64,000 nucleotides of DNA, from positions 9,608,951 to 9,672,950 of the forward strand of contig OZ024897.1 of assembly GCA_964017195.1 (NCBI GenBank). The letters run 5' to 3'. Of this stretch, positions 1 to 11,585 are shown one piece after another. The position numbers and the translations under genes are program-made. The first letter of the stretch is position 1. Each line of letters opens with the position of its first letter. The DNA is from Siderastrea radians. Lineage: Eukaryota > Cnidaria > Anthozoa > Scleractinia > Rhizangiidae. The notes beneath the pieces are model-generated. The model was not told the origin of the DNA and did not search any database. It was given only the letters and a program-made list of their open reading frames with translations.

Positions 1-2500
1 ATGTTCTATAATGGAAAGAAAAACAACGCGGTTTGGTTCGAAGAAAATGTTCACTTGTTACATCTTGTAAAAGACGACGGCATAAAAGTTAGCCATTACG
101 TGAGTACGGTCAAATAAGAGTTGCTTTTGAAAATCGTTAAAAGGCGTTAACAACGGACGTAGTAAAGCGGCTAGAACGGGTGAACCGGAAGGAACCGAAT
201 ATTTTCTTATAAATGTGGAATTGTGTAAAACGAAAAATTAACAAATGTCTGCACCTCAGGTTGGAAGATGTTCTACATTCCTCTTACGCTAAAGAATAGC
301 CTAAACGTGCTCTCCTGAACCGACGAATTTTATTTTGTTTTCTTTCATTTTATACAATATTTTACCATATCAATCCACTGAACTTCGAAAACAAGGGCGT
401 CATTTTTTTTTACCTTTGTCAAGTTATGTCTAGCAGTTCTGCTTACTAATGAATTGGGCGAATGAGGTTTCTGTATAAAGGCGCTAGACCAGGCGTACCT
501 GAGAAAAAAAATTAAACCGCTTTATTTGCGTTCGATTACAATGTATTAATAAACCGAGATGAAAAAAGTAGATTTTTTTCTGAATTAAACGTCACCTCGA
601 AGGTTCGCGAAGGTTCGCAATTTGTTTTGAATGATGTTTTCTAAAACTTTTTTTTGGATCTCATTCCACAACGAATCTTAGTTTTAAAAACCTCTTAAGT
701 AAGGACAATAAAGGTAGAGTTTTCAAAATAACCAGCGAGAAACGATCTGTATAACCAAACTCCAAAGAACGGCTGGAAACCCGTTCAACATCTTAACGTT
801 TAAGTACAAGAAGGGTTCTAAAGAAAGATCAGTTCAAAACCGCTCATCTAAGTTTCTCAATGTTATTACGCATTATTACCGGCATATTTACAATTTTAAT
901 TGTAAAGGTTTTACTAATCATTTATCTACAAGTGTCCGGTTTGTACAAAGGTGCTGTTCCTTGAAAATCATCTATTTTACTTCCCTAATCTTTTTTTTTC
1001 TGAATGTGAAGATCAAACATCGTTAAGAGTTTTATAATAACACTTTTGCGGAGGAACGTTTCTCGATTTCTCTCGGACTCATCGCTATCTCCCTTCTTAT
1101 GATGCGAATCTCAATTTACTCCTACACTGGGTTAGAACACTTCAGGAGTCTCTTAAGTCCCTGACGATAATTTCCACTGAATGTGAAACAGATGCAAGGG
1201 TTGATGGCACAACTTGACAAAGAAATAATGAAAGCAATATCATAGTAGAGATAGAAACCACAAGGCAATGTCCCGTCTGATTCCCTTGCAAAGAGTAATC
1301 GTAATCTGAAAATACTCCAGGGTACCCAGGAAAGAACAAATCCAGCCACGATAACAATGGCCATCTTTAGCACGTTTCTGTTTCTTTTCGCACGTTGCTG
1401 CTCAGCGTTGTCCAATTGCACACCTGGAATCTTCTGTGACTTTAGCTTAAGAACAATGATGGAGTATAGTATGACCAACAAGAAGATGGGGACATAAAAA
1501 AACACAACATACAATGCTAGAGCGTACTGATTAACAAGGGAAGAGCCCTTTCCAGAGGGTACATTCCATTGACCCTCGCACGACAGGTATCCTAGGTATT
1601 CAACACGTTTGAGGGCGAATAAATAAGGAGAGATGACAGCCACCGCGACGATCCACGTGGCAAGAACGAAGAAGGGACAACTCTTTGAACTGATGAGTGG
1701 GGAACGAAGGGGAAATACCACGGCTCCAAATCGATCCACTGAGATCAGAAGCAGACTCTGGACGGACACAAGAACGGAGGTGACTGCTAAGAAGGGGAGT
1801 AGCTTACACAAGGCCAGGCGGAGAGAACCACTGATAGGCCAGGAGTCCACGAACGAGGCTGTTAGATCCAATGGAACCACAAATATTGGATATAGCAGGT
1901 CGGACATGGCCATATTGACAATAAAGAAATTGATCGGTTTTCTTAATGTTCTTGTCTTATAAACAACTATTCCTATAAAGGAATTCCCGACCAGCGAAAC
2001 AACAAAGATCAGGCAGTAAGCGAAGGTTACTCCAATTTTGGCTGCTGTAGAATTCAGTGGGCTGGGGCAGCTTGATCCGTTCACTGTTGTATTCATCTTT
2101 GCAGACCTCTAACACCTCTGTCGCTTCTCTCACAACGTCGTCTGGCATTTAACAGCAAACAGTACTCTATTTATAGCGAAGGTGTAATACCTCTGGCTTG
2201 TGATTCGTCATTCCCCAGGAATTAAAATAATCATTTAGCGAATACGCCTCCTCAGTTGTCAAGCCGTTTTCTTTCATTAAAGCTTTTAACGGATGTTAAA
2301 CTCCAACAGCTGTTATTGTATGGTTTGAAATTCGGCAATGTGGATATTATGACAGTCAATCATTAGAATTTCTTAATGCGTGCTTCTTTAGGACTTCCTT
2401 AATTCTTTGATATGCCCCCAAACTCGCCTTTTGACGTAGTTAAGACCTGTGGCAGTATATCTTGATTTCAATAGAGAAAGTTTGAATTCTTGATGATTAA
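1..2500. repeat. Segmental duplication, left copy (GPCR A unit)
   Basis: This block is almost identical to 43,113-44,138 joined to 62,110-63,587. It contains GPCR gene A, about 1.1 kb of 3' flank (1-1121) and about 400 bp of 5' flank. Similarity ends near 2,500, where the two copies run into unrelated sequence. The stretch 1-1121 has no other gene that I can support. The TTAA at 1,023-1,026 is the unoccupied counterpart of the transposon insertion site at 44,135-44,138. The copy begins before the window, so its full length is unknown. Confidence 0.9.
1122..2096 (-). CDS. Class A (rhodopsin-like) GPCR, copy A, intact
   Basis: A 324-residue single-exon seven-transmembrane receptor acting in the plasma membrane and expected to couple to G proteins. 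Visible family marks are TM1 with GNSF (about residue 37), TM2 with MAMSDLL, a TM3 cysteine (LCKLL) and a DRF triplet in place of DRY near residue 122, TM4 with W, an ECL2 cysteine (LSCEGQW), TM5 with YVPIF, TM6 with SWVPW and TM7 with NPCIC in place of NPxxY. The N terminus is short with two N-glycosylation-type sites (NTTVNGSS) and no signal peptide. The start is the only ATG before TM1. It is about 96% identical to copy D, but its ECL2 reads NVPSGKGSS where D reads NEAFGEASS. Ligand is unknown; it resembles the large orphan amine/peptide-receptor-like families of corals. Confidence 0.93.
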   Translation of the reverse strand: MNTTVNGSSCPSPLNSTAAKIGVTFAYCLIFVVSLVGNSFIGIVVYKTRTLRKPINFFIVNMAMSDLLYPIFVVPLDLTASFVDSWPISGSLRLALCKLLPFLAVTSVLVSVQSLLLISVDRFGAVVFPLRSPLISSKSCPFFVLATWIVAVAVISPYLFALKRVEYLGYLSCEGQWNVPSGKGSSLVNQYALALYVVFFYVPIFLLVILYSIIVLKLKSQKIPGVQLDNAEQQRAKRNRNVLKMAIVIVAGFVLSWVPWSIFRLRLLFARESDGTLPCGFYLYYDIAFIISLSSCAINPCICFTFSGNYRQGLKRLLKCSNPV

Positions 2501-2620
2501 GCATGGTCCTAAATAAAGAGCGTTAAAAACCGCTCAGCCAATCAAGTTTCTCAATACAATCAAAAATATTGTTTGCCTGCTCTGGAAACATGATTTTAAA
2601 AATTAATGAAGTAATAGATC

Positions 2621-2755
2621 AAAAACGAGTGCGAGTTTTTCATCAGGGGTTCCAAACACCGAGAAACGGATGAAAGCACGACGCCGAAGGCGGAGTGCTT
2701 TTATTGTTTCGAGGTGTTTGGAACCCCTGATGAAAAACGAAGCACGAGTTTTTGA
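2621..2755. repeat. Fold-back (inverted-repeat) element
   Basis: Arms of 25 bp at 2,636-2,660 and 2,712-2,736 are exact reverse complements (core CATCAGGGGTTCCAAACACC). They extend outward imperfectly through the motif AAACGAGTGC/GCACGAGTTT. The roughly 50-bp centre is unrelated. This is the structure expected of a small MITE or fold-back repeat; no target-site duplication could be assigned with confidence. Confidence 0.7.
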
Positions 2756-2844
2756 GCTGGCTTCTCAAACTAGTGTGAAAATTTAGTAGAATTATTTCCG
2801 AAGAATAGGTAATTAGAAGGCGTGCTATTAATATATGAAATTCA

Positions 2845-3118
2845 TTCACTGCGATGATCTACATATAATTCTATCTTTATCCGCAGTTCAATATATGAAT
2901 TTCATATATTAATATTCATTTATTCTCCATCACGGGATAAATACGAACTCTCACTTGACCAGCTCCCAGTTGGCTTGATAGCTTAGTTGGTTAGAGCGCT
3001 GCACCGGTATCGCAGAGGTCATGGGCTCGATTCCCGTTCAAGCCTGAATTTTTTCAGGTTTCTTCTTTTCAACCCCTTAGGTTGAGAAACCTTCACTGCG
3101 ATGATCTACATATAATTC
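2845..3118 (+). repeat. tRNA-derived SINE-like segment between 27-bp direct repeats
   Basis: A tRNA-like head at 2,972-3,045 sits inside a segment bounded by a perfect 27-bp direct repeat at 2,845-2,871 and 3,092-3,118 (core GCGATGATCTACATATAATT). The head has A-box-like and B-box-like sequence, so RNA polymerase III transcription is plausible. The direct repeats may be a long target-site duplication or part of the repeat body; I cannot tell which. Confidence 0.6.
2972..3045 (+). tRNA. tRNA-Thr(GGT)-like sequence, probably the head of a SINE
   Basis: The fold gives a perfect 7-bp acceptor stem (GGCTTGA/TCAAGCC), a D arm with GTTGGTTAGAGC, a T arm with a 5-bp stem (ATGGG/CCCGT) and loop CTCGATT, and an anticodon loop CCGGTAT that would read GGT. 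The anticodon stem has an A-C mismatch and the loop lacks the invariant U33. With the repeat context this suggests a tRNA-derived retroposon and not a working tRNA gene. Confidence 0.5.
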
Positions 3119-3807
3119 AATGTATTGTTTGTTGCATTGATCACAATGAATGTGATAAACTGTGCCACACTTCTTTCGGTTTTCATTTTTGTCTTTAACC
3201 TGTACCAATTGCGATCTGGGAGAATTGACAGGCTTGTGGACGATTGTGACCTCGTGTGATTTAAATGCTCTTTGTAGGCGTTTTGAAATGCCTTTGATGT
3301 ATGGTACTGAGGCGTATATTCTCTTCTCGTTGCGGGATTCTTCGGACTCTCTCGTGTCGGATTCAGTGTTCGGTATTGTTAACATCCAATCTGGATAGTT
3401 GTTAGTTTTCAAAGCTTGCTTAACATGCTGAATTTCATGTACTCTGTCATCTTCTTCAGAAACCAAGGTCCCCAAACTAGCAGAGTGTTAACCACAGCTC
3501 TTTTATGTTGTAGGTGGTGGTTAGAGTGGAAATTCAGGTACTGATCCGTATGGGTCGGTTTCCGGTACACTGTGACTTTTGTTGAGCCATCTTGCTTCAC
3601 CTGTAAGCAGGTGTCAAGGAATGGGATTGTGTCATTCTTTTCTTCCTCTTAAGTGAACTGGATGTGTTGATCAATGGAATTGAGGTGCTCAGAAAAAGAG
3701 CGCACTGCGTATTCATGAATTTTAGTCATCGTGTCATCAACATATCGATACCACATAGCTGGAGGGGTGGGGGCGGTGTCTAATGCTCTGCTCTCAAAAT
3801 GTTCCAT
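3090..3807 (-). pseudogene. Penelope-like element fragment (RT C-terminus plus start of GIY-YIG)
   Basis: Reading the minus strand from 3,807 gives the end of a Penelope-type reverse transcriptase with the catalytic YVDD box (WYRYVDDT, near 3,735-3,757), the diagnostic [15 protein letters not shown] block (about 3,525-3,570), a linker, and the beginning of a GIY-YIG endonuclease (CGTVYHIHCDQCNKQYI, about 3,110-3,165). An in-frame stop near 3,650 and a frameshift near 3,475 break it, and it is truncated at both ends. Its 5' junction lies inside GPCR relic B, so it either inserted there or replaced the distal half of that gene. Confidence 0.85.
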
Positions 3808-4364
3808 GTAAGGCTAACAAGTGATGAGCAAAGGATGAGGGCTCTCCAAAGGCATCCTTCCAACAAGCCAGGAACTCCAGATTCCCTAAGTTTTCAACAA
3901 GTTTGAAGGTGAATAAATACGGAGACAAGACACCGATTGCTACGATCCACGTGGCGAGAATGAATAAGGGGCACATTTGAAGTGATAAGTAGGGAAAGGA
4001 GGGGAAATACGACTACTTCAAATCGATCCACTGCTTTCAGAACCAGCCTCCGAATAGACACAATAATGGAGATATCTGCTAAGAAGGGCAGCAGTTTACA
4101 CAATGCCTGGCCAAGAGAACCGCCGATTTGCCAGGATTCCACGAAAAACTCAGTTAGATCCAACAGAATCAAAAATATTGTGTATAGCAGGTCGGACATG
4201 GCCATGGTGACGATGGAATAATTCATCGGTTTTCTTAATGTTTGCGGCTTATAAACAACTATTCCTATAAAGGAATTCCCGGCCAGCGAAACAACAAAGA
4301 TCAGGCAGTAAGCCAAGCTTTTTCCAATTGTTGTGTTCATGTTTGCAGACTTCGCCTCTCTCAC
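3794..4364 (-). pseudogene. GPCR relic B, frameshifted and 3'-truncated
   Basis: Same family as copies A and D. The N terminus and TM1-TM4 are recognisable (GNSFIGIVVYK, MAMSDLLYT, LCKLLPFLADISIIVS, AVDRFEVVVFP). The frame then shifts between about 3,976 and 3,990, and TM4-ECL2 continue in another frame (LATWIVAIGVLSPYLF, then WKDAFGEPSS). The gene stops at the start of TM5, where Penelope-like sequence takes over at about 3,807. TM5-TM7 are absent. The first ATG before the Asn-rich N terminus (MNTTIG) gives a start near 4,340. Confidence 0.88.
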
Positions 4365-6231
4365 AACTTCGTCTGGCTTCTTGAGAGCAAACGGTACTCT
4401 GTTTACTCTATTTATAGTGAATGTGTAATATCTCTGACTTATGGCTCGTCATTCCCTAGGAGTTAAAAATAACCACTTAGCAAATACGCCTCCTCAGTTG
4501 TCGAGCTGTTTTCTTTTGTCAATTAAAACTTTTAACAGGTATTAAACTTAATTAACGGATATTAAAATTCTGCAGTTTAGATGTGATGACAGTCAATTAT
4601 GAGTATATCTTTAATGCGCACTCCCTCAGGACTTCTAATTCCTTTCCATGATTTGCCTGCAAACTCGCAAAAATTGTAACGTTGGTTGCAACTGCAAATT
4701 GAAAGTATGCTTTTCCTTTTCGCTTCTTTATGTTTAGAAGGAGGATATTCAAAAATACAGTGTATAATGTCGTGTTTAGAGTGAGCCCTATCTTGGTAAA
4801 ACAGTATTTATCGGTTGACATCGGATGTGCAAACTAACGGAAGCCAGACCAAGTGTTAGCTGAGAGAAACTGAAATTATTTTTGTTTTCTGCATATGGTG
4901 GTTGAAAAGAAATAGCGAGATAGAAAAAGCAAATTATGAAAAGACTAGATACAAGAAAAAAAAAGATGTGTCCGTACCCCATGCATGCCTTTTTCATACC
5001 AAAGCGCAGCCAGAAGGTGTTAATTATTTTGTCATACTAAGCTTTATTCTGAATAAAACCAGATCCGATCGATGAAAGCAGTTTCGGGTTAGAATGTCGC
5101 CATTGACACGATTTTACATGACTGTAGTGGGTAGTGGAGATAAGAAATGTCAGAAGCCTCAAGCGATGAAACAACTCAAAAATCCAATTAACTACTGACG
5201 TTCAAAGCGGCTGACATTGAAACAGTAAAAAAAACCTTTCCTCCAATGGTCAGCAACCTGCGATTCATTTAGTTGACATTTTTAAATAATTAGTCATTCT
5301 TGCTAAAAAAAAATAAATAAATGCTGGCTTTAGCTTTTTAGGGTTGTTCAAAAAATTACTTGAGTGAGACAGATTTTCCGTCTATGGAAGGGACTCTTCT
5401 CCTTATCTTCCATTCAGTTGCACTGCGCATTCTTTTCTGCGCATCATTTTTTTGCGTGATTAAGGCGCGCATGTTTGGAACTCGGTATGTTTTCTCAGAG
5501 AAATGGTCGTTTTCTCCTAAAGGAACCTCATATTTCTATCCCATTTATTTCAGGAAAATATGTCTCTACATGATATATCGAAATTTGAAAAATTTTCATT
5601 ATTCAATTTTCAAATATTCCAATCGATTGACATTTCAATCAGATTTTAGGCGGTTCACTAAAAGCATGCAGATGCTCGATTTGCTTGTTATTTCATTACT
5701 TTCATTTTCACGGCAAGTTTAAGGCGTTCTACTGTAACATTGTTTTGCTATAACAAAAACAATGATTATATTTCATTGCTAGTAATAACTTTGTTAAAGT
5801 AATCGGTGTCTCTGGTATAAGGATAGACTTTTAAATATTGTTGTCCAAAGCTAGCGAAGTACCTATATACTACAGTCCTGTAGCCTGAAATCAGCCACAG
5901 TGAGCCCCTTTTTTATTTTACTGTTTTGATGTTCCAGGTGTTATTAATAACTGTGCATGTTTTAGCAAGTGCTCATTACAACTTCTTTTTCGATGGAATC
6001 ACCTTAAAGATTCCTTTAGTGACCAAGTCACCCTTTAACTAGTAGTATAGCAGACATGGAATTAGCCTTTTTTGCCGGGGACCCTTATTAGTTTGTGGGG
6101 GAATATTACTATCGAGGACGTCTATCTCATGAACAAAATGCTGTGGAATCTGCTCTAGCGTATGCCCGTTTCTCGCACTCTTCGCTATTTCATTTTTTTT
6201 ATGATGATGATGATGATGATGCGAGACTGAA
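4365..6231. other. Intergenic DNA of the GPCR array
   Basis: The part at 4,640-5,030 resembles 6,960-7,270 and 42,860-43,110, so it is a shared 5' flank of the array units. The remainder (5,030-6,231) shows only AT-rich sequence, homopolymer runs and a short GAT repeat near 6,200. I see no supported gene. Confidence 0.6.
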
Positions 6232-6945
6232 TTACTTCTGCAATGGGTCAGAACACTTCAGGAGTTTCTTAAGACCCTGGCGATAATTTTCACTAAATGT
6301 GAAACAGATAAAAGGGTTGATGGCGCAACTTAAGAGAGAAATAAAGAAAGCAATATTATGGTAGAGATAGATTCCACAACGTAATGTTCTGTCCGATTCC
6401 CATGCAAAGAGAATTAGTAATTTGATAACACTCCTCGGTGCCCAGCAATGAACAAACCCTACCACGATAGCAATAGCCATCTTTAAAACGTTTCTGTTTC
6501 TTTTCACGCGTTGTTCCTCAACATTGACCGATTGCTCACCTGGAGAGATCTGTCTTTAGCTTTATGACAATGATGGAGTATAGTATGACCAACAAGGCGA
6601 TTGGAACATAAAGAAATAAGCATATAAAGCTAGGCAGTACTTAGCGAGGGACGAGGACTCTCCAAAGGCTTCATTCCACCAATCCTGACACTTCAGTTTC
6701 TCCAGATATTCAACAATTTTTAAGACGATTAAATATGGCGAGATGACAGTCATAGCGACGATCCACCGTGTGAGAATGAAGAAGGAGCACAGCTTTGAAC
6801 TGCTGAGCGGGGAACGGAGGGAAAGCATTACGGCTCCAAATCGATCCACTGCTATCAGAGCCAGGCTCTGAACGGAAACAATAATAGAGATATCTGCTAG
6901 GGGGAGCAGTTTACACAAGGCCTGGTCAAGAGACACAACCTATTA
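6232..6945 (-). pseudogene. GPCR relic C, 5'-truncated and frameshifted
   Basis: The sequence starts in ECL1/TM3 (LCKLLPLADISIIVSVQSL, AVDRFGAV) and continues through TM4, ECL2 (WWNEAFGESSS) and the start of TM5. It shifts frame around 6,510-6,565 and then carries TM6 (GFVHCWAPRS) and TM7 (NPFICFTF). TM1-TM2 are missing: at about 6,946 the coding sequence joins directly to sequence that in unit B lies roughly 350 bp upstream of the start codon, so a deletion removed the first part of the gene. Confidence 0.88.
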
Positions 6946-7807
6946 GCCAGGATTCCACCAAATGTAAATTATAAAGTATAGTTTTCCTTTTTTTGTTCTT
7001 CTTTTTTCTTTTCATACAGCAGGTATATGAAAAAGTGTTATGTCATGTTTAGAATGAGCCTTATCTTTGCGGAGCAGTATTTAACGACCGACAGCGGATG
7101 TGCAAAATAATTGAAGATAAACCATGTGTTAGATGAGACAAAATGAATTTTTTTTTCTGTAGAGAGTGATTGAAAAAAAAAAGCGAGATAGAAAAAAGAA
7201 AACTATGAAAAGACTAGATAGAGCAGGGATTAAGTATTTTGTCATCGGTACGCTTTGTTAACAAAAAGAGACCCAATGAAAGCCGTTTTAAGTTGAATGT
7301 TTGCCGTTGACACCAATTTAGTGGTCATTAGAAATAACAGAACACACAAGTGGAGAAACAGCTGAAACGTTCTATACACCATTCAGTTTAAGAGCACTGA
7401 CATTCAAAGTGGCTGACCTTGAAACTCGATCGAATACATCTTTTATCATGCGAGTCACGTTCGATTCACCTAGCTGACATTTTATGATAACTAATTAATG
7501 AGGGAAACGCCAAATTAATAATATAAGGCCATTTAGGGATTCTGTAGAGTCGTCAAGTAGAACAATTTGTTCTCGTTAACCAAGCCAGCATTCTACCAAA
7601 ATGACAACTGATAAACAGACAATAGCACATAAACTAACAAAACCGAATATTGTGAGGATCATAATCTGAAATGGGAAGAAGAACAACGAGGTTTGTTTCC
7701 AAGAAAATATTAACCTGTTACATGTTCTTGTAAAAGGGGATAGAGTAAACATTGGCCACTAAATGAGTACAGACAAATGAGAGTTAATTGCTTTAAAATG
7801 CTTAAAA
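6946..7807. other. GPCR-array flanking DNA
   Basis: 6,960-7,270 matches the upstream flank of relic B, and 7,600-7,800 resembles the beginning of the window and 43,080-43,260, meaning the 3' flank of the next array unit. That next unit is not present here; the array is interrupted by the repeat field starting at 7,808. No gene seen. Confidence 0.6.
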
Positions 7808-8542
7808 GGGGAGCCGCTGGGGATGACCACCATTACCCCCATCCCGGTCTGTGTTCAGCTCGCTCCACTCACCCTTTTTTCTGGCACCATATTCCTCACT
7901 AAGCAGCCTGGGACGAATTGCATCAAACTTAACTTCCAGGGTACTTCTAACCTCAGAGCTTCACAGGTAAAGTCACCATGTTAACATCTGAAGTTAGCAC
8001 TTACGCCCGGCTTTAGGTTTTACGCAACTCACCCCTGTTCACAAGCTGTGTCGCCAGCTCAAATTGTGAGGCTGAAAGTATTACTTGTGTAACCTTTAAA
8101 GATATTAATAAGTTGCTCTGTTGTGCTTAGCGCGAGACCTTTGAAAAATTGGACACGCAATGCATACTTCTGTCTACACTAAATTCTTACCATTGACTGT
8201 TTTCAGTTTCCAGCTTCTTATGTGTTGAGATTAATTACATCAACATATCTTTGCCATTATAGAGTCGCTAAGACAGTGCTGCCAGGAGACTCGGCTAAAA
8301 CATCGCTCAAACTAAAATTGTTTCTTCAAGGCCGTGCAATACGACAGCATACAAGAACTTTGAATGCCAGAGAAAAACGTTTCAAGTCAGAATCACTTGA
8401 GATTAAGAATTCAGTTTTAATAATAGGAGAAACAGACTTCTATGTTTATATTTAAGGCCTTAATTCTTTTGGGAAATTTAATTTTATATTTTTGGTTTAC
8501 TTAGTTCAAAATTGTTATTTGAAAAACGTCAAGAAAAAACAT

Positions 8543-8589
8543 TGCCGAGACCCGGGATTATTCAGAGTTCACGCGAACTCTCCGGAATT

Positions 8590-8631
<42 letters not shown>

Positions 8632-8645
8632 CAAGCTATCTCGGC
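8543..8645 (-). tRNA. tRNA-Phe(GAA)-like gene with extra hairpin, copy 1
   Basis: The acceptor stem GCCGAGA/TCTCGGC is perfect, the anticodon loop CTGAAGA reads GAA and the anticodon stem TCAGA/TCTGA is intact. Following the B-box (GGTTCAATTCC) there are about 30 extra nucleotides forming a hairpin with arms AGAGTTC/GAACTCT before the 3' acceptor strand. The D arm differs from the other copies (GCTTGGTTGG), so this copy may be decaying. Confidence 0.6.
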
Positions 8646-8926
8646 AGCTGTGTATTAACCAATTTTTAAAAACCGTCGTAGTTCTGCTATGGCAGGTACG
8701 TACACTCCGCGTTCCCAACTTGGGCTATGTTTCAGTAGCCTATTACATAAATAATACCGATCGCGCTAGATAAACACTAACGAGCCCGGGGCAATGAATG
8801 AGTAGTCTACTGATCTTAATCAAAATTTATAGTTTTCACACAAGAAGTACACGTAAATCAGTTATCTCTAAAGGGGGTGACGTCAAAAGGTAGTACATTT
8901 TGGTAGAACAACATACTAAAAACTAG

Positions 8927-8973
8927 TGCCGAGACCCGGGATTATTCAGAGCTCATGTGAGCTCTCCGGATTT

Positions 8974-9024
<51 letters not shown>

Positions 9025-9029
9025 TCGGC
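8927..9029 (-). tRNA. tRNA-Phe(GAA)-like gene with extra hairpin, copy 2
   Basis: Perfect acceptor stem, canonical D arm (GCTCAGTTGGGAGAGC) and GAA anticodon. The insertion hairpin has arms AGAGCTCA/TGAGCTCT. No CCA is encoded, as expected for a eukaryotic gene. It could be a functional tRNA gene only if the extra hairpin is tolerated or removed; otherwise it is a tRNA-derived repeat. Confidence 0.6.
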
Positions 9030-9505
9030 AACTGCATAAATATACCTAAATAATACCGATCGAGCTAGATAATAACTAATGAGCCCGGGGCAATGACTGA
9101 GTAGTCTACTGATCTTAATCAAAATTTACAGTTTTCACACAATAAGTACACGTAACTCAGTTATCTCTAAAGCGGGTGACGTCAAAAGGTAGTACTAAGA
9201 ACATAATATTGTGATGGCAGAGAATGATGCAGTTGTGTAGTGACCAAAAATTGTAAACGTTTGAAATTAAATTTTTTTTGCATATGAAAACTACAACTAA
9301 TTTTCTCCTATAGCGGCGCAACAGAATATCAATGGAACCAGTAGACTACTCAATCATTGCCCCGGGCTCATTCGTGATTATTTAGCTCGATCGGTAATAT
9401 TTATGTAATAGACTACTGAAACATAGCCTCAATTGGGAACGCGGAGTGTACGTAACTATCATAGCAGAAGTACGACGATTTTTAAAACTTGTTTGTCATG
9501 CAGTT

Positions 9506-9510
9506 GCCGA

Positions 9511-9561
<51 letters not shown>

Positions 9562-9608
9562 AAATCCGGAGAGCTCACATGAGCTCTGAATAATCCCGGG
9601 TCTCGGCA
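9506..9608 (+). tRNA. tRNA-Phe(GAA)-like gene with extra hairpin, copy 3
   Basis: Opposite orientation to copies 1 and 2, with the same body and the AGAGCTCA/TGAGCTCT hairpin after the B-box (GGTTCAAATCC). About 200 bp upstream it carries the same flanking sequence as the other copies, so tRNA and flank move as one unit. A short T-run follows the discriminator A within about 10 bp, compatible with pol III termination. Confidence 0.6.
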
Positions 9609-9639
9609 CTACTTTTTAGTATGTTCTTCTACCAAAATG

Positions 9640-10758
9640 TAGTTAAGCGTTTAAAATAACATTGACATTCTCCGGCATTCATTCTTACCCTCGGTAGCTT
9701 ACAGGTATAATTTTGAACTAGTGTGATCGTGAAACGACGCTTAAGAATTTCACCATTATTAACGTTATCATCATCACCGGCATCATCGCCTTCTCTACAT
9801 GACTGTCACTACACAATCACGATCTTTTCTATCACGATTACTGTTATTCTATCATTTTTGTTATCATTATTATAGAAACAAGATATTTTTTTCAGGATTC
9901 AAAAAATAAAAATGACAAAATTTTCAATGCGCACATTGATTCGCTGGAATTTTTCTTCCACGTGGCCTACCAGGTGTTTCAGTGTACAGTGTACTCAGCC
10001 CGGTTGGTATTACATTTAAGTCGAAGCGTGTAAGAGAAAGGAATACAGTGGAACCTCGATTTAACGAACTGCCAAGGGACTGGGAAATTTTTTGTTATAT
10101 CGAGGGTTCGTTTTATCAAGGTTCTTTTCCATACATCACACTATTACTGGGCTGAAAACAGTGTGAAAAATAACTTTCGTTATACCGAGGACTTCGTTGT
10201 TGTATAGAGATTCGTTAAATCGAGGTTTCACTGTACCTTTATAGTCTGCAGAATATTGGCGGCGCGAAATATGAAGCGCGTCCGATCCGCAAGAAATTGG
10301 TAAAAAAAAACACGCTTTTGAATGGCAACTGAGTTATGTACTGTTCAGATAGGATTAGTGTCTCTGTCAGCATCAACTTAAGTTAAAGTCAACTCGGACA
10401 GTGCTGAAAAACGCTTACCGTAAATAGTGTCAGTGGTACAAAATGCGAGCTTTTCAAAAAGAGGCCTGTGCTAATGGATCTTCTAGGTTCATGGTTAAGC
10501 TTGGCATTGGATGGTTGAGACATTTTTTTGTGCTTTCAGGCAGCTGCGCATTTACTTTTTTTACAATGTAGTTGGGAAAAATTTTCTTTTTTGAAGGAAC
10601 ACGGAAAAGAGTCTTTGAACTTAAGTGCCAAGTCCCCAGTAACGAGTTATTGAAGTGGCATATAACATGCGCATTGCATTTTTCAGCACTGTCCTCCGGC
10701 ATAGCGCGTGAACAGGCCCTTAGAGGATAATAGAGTGCAAAGTAATTGGCAGGTTGAG
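9640..10758. other. Spacer between duplicated blocks
   Basis: Apart from the MITE at 10,046-10,233, I see no gene. A minus-strand open frame at 10,454-10,903 (149 codons) has no recognisable domain and its upstream third lies in the duplicated block, where the other copy does not keep it open. Confidence 0.5.
10046..10233. mobile_element. pogo/Tigger-like MITE
   Basis: The 188-bp element begins CAGTGGAACCTCGATTTAAC and ends with its near-perfect reverse complement (GTTAAATCGAGGTTTCACTG). It is flanked by TA on both sides (10,044-10,045 and 10,234-10,235), the target duplication of the Tc1/mariner/pogo superfamily. It is too short to encode a transposase. Confidence 0.88.
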
Positions 10759-11540
10759 GGAGCCGCTGGGGATCACCACCATTACCCCCATCCCGGTCTG
10801 TGTTCAGCTCGCTCCACTCACCCTTTTTTCTTGCACCATATCCCTCACTGAGCAGCCTGGGACGAATTGCATCAAACTTAACTTCCAGGGTACCTTCTAA
10901 CATCAGAGCTTCACTCCAGGTAAAGTCACCATGTTAACATCTGAAGTTAGCACTTACGCCCGGCTTTAGGTTTTACGCAACTCACCCCTGTTCACAGGCT
11001 GTGTCGCCAACTCAAATTGTGAGGCTGAAAGTATTACTTGTGTAACCTTTAAAGATATTAATAAGTTGCTCTGTTCTGCTTAGCGCGAGACCTTGGAAAA
11101 ATTGGATAAGCAATGCATACTTCTGTCTACACTAAATTCTCACCATTGATTTTTTTCCAGCTTCTTATGTTTTAAGATTAATTACATCAACATATCTTTG
11201 CCATTATAGAGTCGCTAAGACAGTGCTGCCAGGAGACCTCTAAAAAATCGTTCAAACTAAAATTGTTTCTTCAAGGCCGTGTACTACCACAGCATACAAG
11301 AACTTTGAATGCCAGAGAAAAACGTTTCAAGTCAGAATCACTTGAGATTAAGAATTCAGTTTTAATAATAAGAAAAACAGACTTCAATGTTTATTTTTAA
11401 GGCCTTAATTCTTTTGGGAAATTTAATTTTATATTTTTGGTTTACTTAGTTCAAAATTGTTATTTGAAAAACGTCAAGAAAAAACTTTGCCGAGACCCGG
11501 GATTATTCAGAGTTCATGCGAACTCTCCGGAATTGAACCG

Positions 11541-11585
<45 letters not shown>

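Larger units (their letters stand above)
7808..9235. repeat. Duplicated block with tRNA-Phe-like genes, copy 1
   Basis: Starts with GAGCCGCTGGGGATGACCAC and matches 10,759-11,875 over about 1.1 kb with small indels. It contains two minus-strand tRNA-Phe-like genes; the downstream stretch after each (for example 8,650-8,890 and 9,030-9,200) is also shared between copies. Short open frames inside are not conserved between the copies, so I do not call genes. Confidence 0.8.

Noticed and set aside
5360..5722. 120-codon plus-strand open frame
   Set aside because: AT-rich composition, no motif, not conserved in the parallel array flank.
10454..10903. 149-codon minus-strand open frame
   Set aside because: No recognisable domain, overlaps a duplicated block and is not kept open in the other copy.
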